Part shown: in pieces, positions 1-3,602 of the stretch | Position numbering within the stretch: the first letter of the stretch is position 1 | Layout: every line of letters starts with the position of its first letter | DNA from: JBNJGT01 sp051819765 | GTDB taxonomy: Archaea; Nanobdellota; Nanobdellia; Woesearchaeales; JACJVW01 | Length of the DNA stretch: 5,319 nt | Assembly: GCA_051819765.1 (NCBI GenBank) | Contig: JBNJGT010000077.1 | Span: forward strand, 1 to 5,319 | Direction: 5' to 3' | Program-made: the position numbers and the translations under genes | Notes under the pieces: model-generated | Database searches by the model: none | What the model saw: the letters and a program-made list of their open reading frames with translations, nothing else | What the model was told of the DNA's origin: nothing

Positions 1-96
1 CGGATTAATTTCATCCCAAAGGTCGGCACCTCAACACTTACTGAATTCATAACGCCTAATGTCATCTCGTCGGAACGTGTCTACCTGTACCCTTGA
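1..96 (+). CDS. C-terminal end of an unidentified gene (partial)
   Basis: Frame 1 is open from the window edge to a TGA at 94-96, giving 31 residues that end in VYLYP. The other two forward frames have stops within the first 60 bases. The stop lies nine bases before the TATA box of the next gene, as expected for an upstream gene tail in this compact region. Codon choice (ACC, ATC, GTC) is compatible with the following genes. The fragment is too short for me to assign a family, and it could be chance read-through. Confidence 0.4.
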   Translation, partial: RINFIPKVGTSTLTEFITPNVISSERVYLYP

Positions 97-105
97 TACA
101 AAAGG

Positions 106-113
106 TTTAAATA
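106..113 (+). promoter_or_regulatory. TATA box of the Nudix-like gene (leaderless)
   Basis: TTTAAATA is preceded by a purine-rich AAAAGG that could act as BRE. It begins 31 bases before the ATG at 137. Archaeal initiation typically falls about 25 bases after the box, so the transcript should start at or next to the start codon. I see no Shine-Dalgarno sequence before 137. Confidence 0.65.
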
Positions 114-136
114 CAACACCCAGACTAGTTTTCCAA

Positions 137-532
137 ATGGACACAAAGAAAGCAATCGCAGTGGTAACCTATGATGATGCAGCTACAGCATACTATTTCC
201 TGATATTCCACAATATGAAAGAGGAGTGGGTGCTCCCAAAGACACTGCTCAAGGAAGGTGAGGACCCCACTGAACGAGTCTCACAACTCCTGTGGCATGT
301 GGCGGGCATCCGAAACTACAAGATCACAAGCAATATGCAGGTGGATGTTACCTGCAACGATATCGCCTACAATCTTGATACCTATCTCGTCCAGGCAAGC
401 ATGAATTCTCCCATCACCCTTGCTAAAGAACACTATAATAATTATTTGTGGTCATTACATGACCGAGCCATCGAAAAGCTCACTTCCGAAGACAAGACCC
501 TGCTTCTGGAAGCCATGAAGGCACTTGACTAG
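137..532 (+). CDS. Nudix-fold protein with degenerate Nudix box
   Basis: A 131-residue protein with the size and layout of small Nudix hydrolases of the Ap4A-hydrolase/MutT type. It has an N-terminal beta strand (KAIAVVTYDD), a WVLPK motif at 31-35 that matches the W-x-x-P-K(G) before the Nudix helix in Ap4A-type enzymes, and EGEDPTE at 40-46. The canonical box is Gx5Ex7REUxEExGU. Here the REUxEE part is replaced by QLLWHV (50-55), followed by AGI, so the metal-binding glutamates are missing. It is probably catalytically inactive and may be a binding or regulatory domain; that function is inferred. Start choice: an upstream in-frame ATG at 59 would add 26 residues, but it would place the TATA box at 106-113 inside the gene, and the added residues do not look like part of the fold. 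The ATG at 137 gives a leaderless transcript. Confidence 0.72.
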   Translation: MDTKKAIAVVTYDDAATAYYFLIFHNMKEEWVLPKTLLKEGEDPTERVSQLLWHVAGIRNYKITSNMQVDVTCNDIAYNLDTYLVQASMNSPITLAKEHYNNYLWSLHDRAIEKLTSEDKTLLLEAMKALD

Positions 533-541
533 TTTTATATA
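533..541 (+). promoter_or_regulatory. TATA box of the THUMP/PP-loop operon (leaderless)
   Basis: TTTTATATA directly follows the TAG of the Nudix-like gene and begins 31 bases before the ATG at 564. The spacing is the same as in front of the Nudix-like and RNase P genes, so a leaderless transcript from 564 is likely. The downstream PP-loop gene would be carried on the same transcript. Confidence 0.6.
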
Positions 542-563
542 CCAGCACCTTGTTCTTGCTATC

Positions 564-1325
564 ATGTTCATTGTCAGATATGGTGAAATTGCCCTCAAAG
601 GGAAGAACAGGATCTTTTTTGAAAAACAGCTCATCCGAAACATAAAGGATTGTCTCAAAAAACACGGTGAGAACGGACGCATCACACGCACACAGAGCAG
701 ACTGCTCGTTGAGAGCGAGTATATCGGTGCTCTCAGAAAGGTTTTTGGTATCCACTCACTGAGTCCCTGCGTTGAATGTGAGATCCCAGCCATCAAGGAG
801 CATCTACCCATATCCCATTTCATGCCTGAAACCAGGTTTAGGGTCAGTGTGCAGCGAGTGGATAAATCGATCAAAGCATCGTCTGCTGAAATGGAGCGGG
901 AGCTTGGCGCCTTTGTAGTGGAACAGACAGGGGCAAAAGTTGACCTGAAAGGATTTGAAGCTGAGGTGGGGGTTGAACTCTTCTCAAACAAAGCCTATGT
1001 ATTCTCCGAGCGTATTGACGGACCCGGAGGCCTGCCGGTCGGAAGCCAGGGCCGTTGCACTGCACTCATAACAGATAGGTTCTCTGAGCTTGCGGCACTC
1101 CTTGCCATGAAGCGCGGGTGTGCCCTTGATCTGCAGGGAAAATCAAAATTACTTGAGAGATTTGAATACGGATTTCGCTTGGGAGCGGCTGAGGACATGA
1201 GTGTCGTTGTCCAGGGAAGACGAGATGTGCCTGAAGAGCGAACCCATGCACTTGAACTTGACCCTTTGGTAGGGCTTACAATAGAGGAATGCGAGGAATT
1301 GCTGCAATGGTATACGACACTCTGA
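564..1325 (+). CDS. ThiI-like THUMP protein with collapsed PP-loop domain
   Basis: A 253-residue protein similar to the N-terminal part of ThiI, the enzyme that makes 4-thiouridine at tRNA position 8. Residues 3-33 are the ThiI ferredoxin-like domain (VRYGEIALKGKNR). About 60-150 is a THUMP RNA-binding domain (FRVSVQRVDKSI at 92-103). GPGGLPVGSQG at 153-163 is the ThiI link to its PP-loop domain. The ATP-binding SGGxDS loop that should follow is replaced by TDRFSE (170-175), although the next helix (LLAMKRGC, 179-186) is kept. Only about 65 residues follow, ending in DPLVGL (233-238), which resembles the late ThiI segment RPLIG(L/M). The catalytic core thus appears internally deleted, and there is no rhodanese domain. 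I infer an RNA-binding partner rather than an enzyme, probably for the PP-loop protein overlapping its 3' end. The ATG at 525 would overlap the previous gene and precede the TATA box, so 564 is preferred. Confidence 0.82.
   Translation: MFIVRYGEIALKGKNRIFFEKQLIRNIKDCLKKHGENGRITRTQSRLLVESEYIGALRKVFGIHSLSPCVECEIPAIKEHLPISHFMPETRFRVSVQRVDKSIKASSAEMERELGAFVVEQTGAKVDLKGFEAEVGVELFSNKAYVFSERIDGPGGLPVGSQGRCTALITDRFSELAALLAMKRGCALDLQGKSKLLERFEYGFRLGAAEDMSVVVQGRRDVPEERTHALELDPLVGLTIEECEELLQWYTTL
1293..1297 (+). promoter_or_regulatory. Internal ribosome binding site of PP-loop gene
   Basis: GAGGA lies nine bases before the ATG at 1307 and inside the THUMP coding region. It favours 1307 over the upstream in-frame ATG at 1289, whose own AGAGGA (1283-1288) abuts the start codon with no spacer. 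Its presence here, and not before the leaderless genes, fits a downstream gene of an operon. Confidence 0.5.
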
Positions 1326-2119
1326 AGGATTCGGTACTCTCGTTCATCGAGGAGCAGGAGCTCATCAGACCTGATGATAGGGTGCTGGTTGCGGCAAGCG
1401 GTGGAAAGGACAGTACCGTGCTCCTTTCGATCCTTTATGATCACTTCTCTGTTGAGGCAGTGACCATAGACCTCCATATCCCGGGATACGCAGATACGAA
1501 CCTTGAGAACCTGAAGATCATGTGTGAAGAACTTGGTGTGGCCTTGCATGTGATCTCCCTGAAGGAAAAGACAGGCCATACCCTTGCAGAAATAAAAGAG
1601 AAACATCCACACCTCACCTATTGCTCAATCTGCGGAATCTTGAAGCGATATTACCTGAACCAGTTCGCCCGTGGCTATGATGTTGTTGCAACAGGCCATA
1701 ACTGCGATGACAGCGCCCAATCTATCCTCATGAACATGATGCGAGGGAACATGGAACTGAATGCCCGTATCGGACCGGTATCAGGTGTGAGAATCCAAAA
1801 AGGATTCACCAAACGAGTAAAACCATTATTCATGACACTGGAATCCGAGATCAAAGGCTACTCGCAAGCCCATGATTATCCGGTGCACTACGGATCCTGC
1901 CCTTATGCCACGGAGTCCTATCGCAAGAAGGTCAAAGAACGGTTGTGGGACTATGAGGAGAAGCATCCAGGAACCATGAGAGCGATTGTAACACAGTTCC
2001 TCTCATTCTACCCTCAACTGAAAAAACACTATTCCGGTACCCCCAATACCTGCCAGCGGTGCGGGGAACCTTCAAACCAAGCCACATGCTCTGCGTGCAG
2101 ACTACTGGAAAAGCTTTAA
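1307..2119 (+). CDS. TtuA/NcsA-family PP-loop tRNA 2-thiolation protein
   Basis: A 270-residue cytosolic ATP-dependent tRNA sulfurtransferase of the TtcA/TtuA/NcsA (Ncs6, Ctu1) family. These enzymes adenylate a uridine carbonyl and replace the oxygen with sulfur. Visible motifs are the PP-loop SGGKDS (31-36), YCSICG with C106 and C109, ATGHNCDD (128-135) and GSCPYA (196-201, C198). The three cysteines correspond to those that hold the catalytic iron-sulfur cluster in TtuA. TRAVKPL-type region: KRVKPL at 169-174. The C-terminal zinc ribbon has CQRCGEP (249-255) and CSAC (261-264). The N-terminal CxxC zinc finger typical of TtuA is absent; the protein starts about 30 residues before the PP-loop. 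It overlaps the THUMP gene by 19 bases, so translation is probably coupled. Which uridine is modified (U54, wobble U34 or U8) cannot be told from sequence; the ThiI-like partner makes U8 an interesting option. Confidence 0.88.
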   Translation: MVYDTLKDSVLSFIEEQELIRPDDRVLVAASGGKDSTVLLSILYDHFSVEAVTIDLHIPGYADTNLENLKIMCEELGVALHVISLKEKTGHTLAEIKEKHPHLTYCSICGILKRYYLNQFARGYDVVATGHNCDDSAQSILMNMMRGNMELNARIGPVSGVRIQKGFTKRVKPLFMTLESEIKGYSQAHDYPVHYGSCPYATESYRKKVKERLWDYEEKHPGTMRAIVTQFLSFYPQLKKHYSGTPNTCQRCGEPSNQATCSACRLLEKL

Positions 2120-2122
2120 AAA
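2115..2122 (+). promoter_or_regulatory. TATA box of RNase P component 3 gene (leaderless)
   Basis: TTTAAAAA begins exactly 31 bases before the ATG at 2146, the same distance as for the Nudix-like and THUMP genes. It contains the TAA stop of the PP-loop gene (2117-2119), so one sequence serves as both stop codon and promoter core. A T5 run at 2132-2136 could end upstream transcripts, but this is weak. Confidence 0.6.
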
Positions 2123-2145
2123 CCAAGTAGGCTTTTTCCCCTGAT

Positions 2146-2661
2146 ATGATCGATATCGTTGAACCTCAGGGGAACGAGCAAGAGCTTGTTGCCATGGCCG
2201 CAAAGCTTGGATTCACAGGGCTTGTCCTTATCAACGGGAAAGCGGTCAGTAGCCACCTTCCAGTCTATCATACATCAAAATCCCTGCGGATAGTCAGAAT
2301 AAAAGGAGAAGCCCGTCCCTCGATTGAAAGCGGCGTGGAACTGATACATAGTGTGGAGGATCGAGGCATGAAAGAGTTCATGCACCATAGAAATTCAGGG
2401 CTGAACCAGGTGCTCTGCAAGCTTGCGGCAGAGAAGGATGTTGCGATCGGATTCAACATGCGGCTTTTGCTGTATAGCCCACCACATATGAGAGGCATCA
2501 TACTGGGACGGATGATGCAGAATGCAGCCTTTTGCAGAAAGTTCTGGGTGAAACAGGTCATCGCGTCATTTGCCAAACATCCACTTGAGATGCGAGGACC
2601 CTATGAACTGGAATCCCTTTGCAAGGTGATAGGGATAGAGCATACAGATATCACCCATTGA
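2146..2661 (+). CDS. rnp3: Ribonuclease P protein component 3 (Rpp30 family)
   Basis: A 171-residue homologue of Rpp30/archaeal RNase P component 3. This protein binds the RNase P RNA (with Pop5 as usual partner) and helps 5' processing of precursor tRNA. The family has a PHP-like TIM-barrel fold. Family signatures seen here are an N-terminal strand MIDIVEP followed by a helix and LGFTGLVLI (21-29), the segment SGLNQVLCKLAAEKDVAIGF (84-103) matching the family's central helix-strand, and the late part HPLEMRGPYELESLCKVIGI (145-164) matching the usual MR-xP-x-DL-x-x-L-x-x-x-xGM ending. Length is somewhat short compared with the more usual 200 or more residues, consistent with a compact genome. 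It follows two tRNA-thiolation genes, so the region is a tRNA maturation cluster, but it has its own promoter. Its last 11 bases overlap the end of the convergent TPR gene. Confidence 0.85.
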   Translation: MIDIVEPQGNEQELVAMAAKLGFTGLVLINGKAVSSHLPVYHTSKSLRIVRIKGEARPSIESGVELIHSVEDRGMKEFMHHRNSGLNQVLCKLAAEKDVAIGFNMRLLLYSPPHMRGIILGRMMQNAAFCRKFWVKQVIASFAKHPLEMRGPYELESLCKVIGIEHTDITH

Positions 2662-3487
2662 TTTCCTCAAGGAGTTTTTTCTGGTAGTATTCTGCTCTGG
2701 GATTATCCTTTTCTGAATAGATCTTTACAAGATTTTCATACGCTTCTAATCGGTAGCGAGTGAGTGATGAGCCTGTGGCTGATTCGAATGCGTCAATGGC
2801 CTCCTCATACCTGCCCAGTTGATAATACGCATGCCCTTTGCCGACCCGAAGATAGGTTTTATCGATGTCTGTGTTCTGCAGACCGGTATTATAGGCAACC
2901 AGGGCATCCTCATACTGACCAAGGGAGTGATAGCACCACCCTAACCCCCAGAACTGCTTGTTTCCAAGATTTATTGCCTGCTGAAAGTTGTGTACACACC
3001 TCGGATCGCCCAGACGGTAATAGGCCCAGCCGAATCCTTCGAAGATTTGAGCCTTTACGAATGAGCCAGAGGCATATTTCTGTGCTTTCTCGAATGATCG
3101 GATCGCATCGTCATACCGGCCCAATTGATAATAGGCCAGCCCCTTGTACAAAAGCGATTGCGGATTGGTTTCATCCACCCTAAGTACATCGTCAGCCAAT
3201 ACCAGTGTACGCTCACATTCCTCCAGTCGAAAGCACTGCTCAGTGTATTCGTTGACCACATCATCAATTGAGGTATCCACTTCTTCTTTTTCAGGGATTG
3301 CCACCACTATCAGGATTATTGCCACCAAGCCCATGATAATCGCGAAGTAGAGGTTGTCATGCATATGAAAGGCCCGATCAACTACACTTTCCTGATAACC
3401 AGCCTCTAGAAGGACATTCCTGATCTGTGCCCTAGAATATCCTTTCTTTCTCTGACGTTTTATATAGGCTATCAGGCCTGCAGACAT
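2651..3487 (-). CDS. Membrane-anchored TPR protein
   Basis: A 278-residue protein of unknown specific role. Residues 4-40 form a small helical module (AYIKRQRKKGYSRAQIRNVL, then a second helix after AGYQ), similar in style to N-terminal modules of membrane proteins in DPANN archaea (recalled, not searched). One transmembrane helix lies at about 47-64 (FAIIMGLVAIILIVVAI). An acidic linker follows, and then about five tetratricopeptide repeats from 108 to 275; the clearest have YYQLGRYDDAI (119-129), CYHSLGQYEDAL (185-196) and YYQLGRYEEAI (221-231). The basic N-terminal module and acidic region after the helix suggest the TPR part lies outside the cell. TPRs bind protein partners. It is divergent from the Hint-array gene, so the two may be functionally linked. 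In-frame ATGs at 3493 and 3487 are both possible; 3487 gives the 30-base TATA spacing seen at other genes. Confidence 0.82.
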   Translation of the reverse strand: MSAGLIAYIKRQRKKGYSRAQIRNVLLEAGYQESVVDRAFHMHDNLYFAIIMGLVAIILIVVAIPEKEEVDTSIDDVVNEYTEQCFRLEECERTLVLADDVLRVDETNPQSLLYKGLAYYQLGRYDDAIRSFEKAQKYASGSFVKAQIFEGFGWAYYRLGDPRCVHNFQQAINLGNKQFWGLGWCYHSLGQYEDALVAYNTGLQNTDIDKTYLRVGKGHAYYQLGRYEEAIDAFESATGSSLTRYRLEAYENLVKIYSEKDNPRAEYYQKKLLEEING

Positions 3488-3509
3488 ACACATCAAATAA
3501 GAGCGGGAG

Positions 3510-3517
3510 TTTTTAAA
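3510..3517 (-). promoter_or_regulatory. TATA box of the TPR gene (leaderless)
   Basis: Read on the minus strand this is TTTAAAAA, identical to the box before the RNase P gene. It begins 30 bases before the ATG at 3487, against 36 before the alternative ATG at 3493. A second A/T stretch (ATTAATAT) lies just upstream and could shift the exact start. Confidence 0.55.
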
Positions 3518-3532
3518 TATTAATTGTTCTTA

Positions 3533-3595
3533 GCTAGTAGCAACGCCCTAAACGAAATCTTTTTAAAATTACAAGCTTAGATATCGCCTACTAGC
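3533..3595. repeat. 8-bp inverted repeat between divergent genes
   Basis: GCTAGTAG at 3533-3540 and CTACTAGC at 3588-3595 are perfect reverse complements separated by 47 bases. They bracket the TATA box of the Hint gene, and the right arm covers its expected transcription start. They could be paired operator half-sites in the shared intergenic region. An eight-base match in A+T-rich DNA could also be chance. Confidence 0.35.
3559..3570 (+). promoter_or_regulatory. TATA box of the Hint-array gene
   Basis: CTTTTTAAAATT is preceded by the purine-rich stretch AAACGAAA at 3550-3557. The predicted start is near 3590, leaving a leader of roughly 10-13 bases before the ATG at 3603. This differs from the other genes here, which look strictly leaderless. 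No in-frame start codon lies nearer the predicted start site, and no Shine-Dalgarno sequence is visible. Confidence 0.5.
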
Positions 3596-3602
3596 GGCAA
3601 AT

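Noticed and set aside
455..991. Long minus-strand open frame opposite the Nudix-like and THUMP genes
   Set aside because: It is antisense to clearly recognisable coding sequence, has no family resemblance, and has no promoter fitting the local pattern.
995..1612. 205-codon minus-strand open frame
   Set aside because: It lies opposite the conserved ThiI-like linker and the PP-loop motif; the forward frames carry the family motifs.
2120..2145. Intrinsic terminator between the PP-loop and RNase P genes
   Set aside because: There is a T5 run at 2132-2136, but no stem-loop; a T-rich archaeal terminator is possible but not supportable from so short a run.
2764..3183. 139-codon plus-strand open frame
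   Set aside because: It mirrors the TPR-coding strand, and its residues (rich in His, Pro and Arg) look like a shadow translation.
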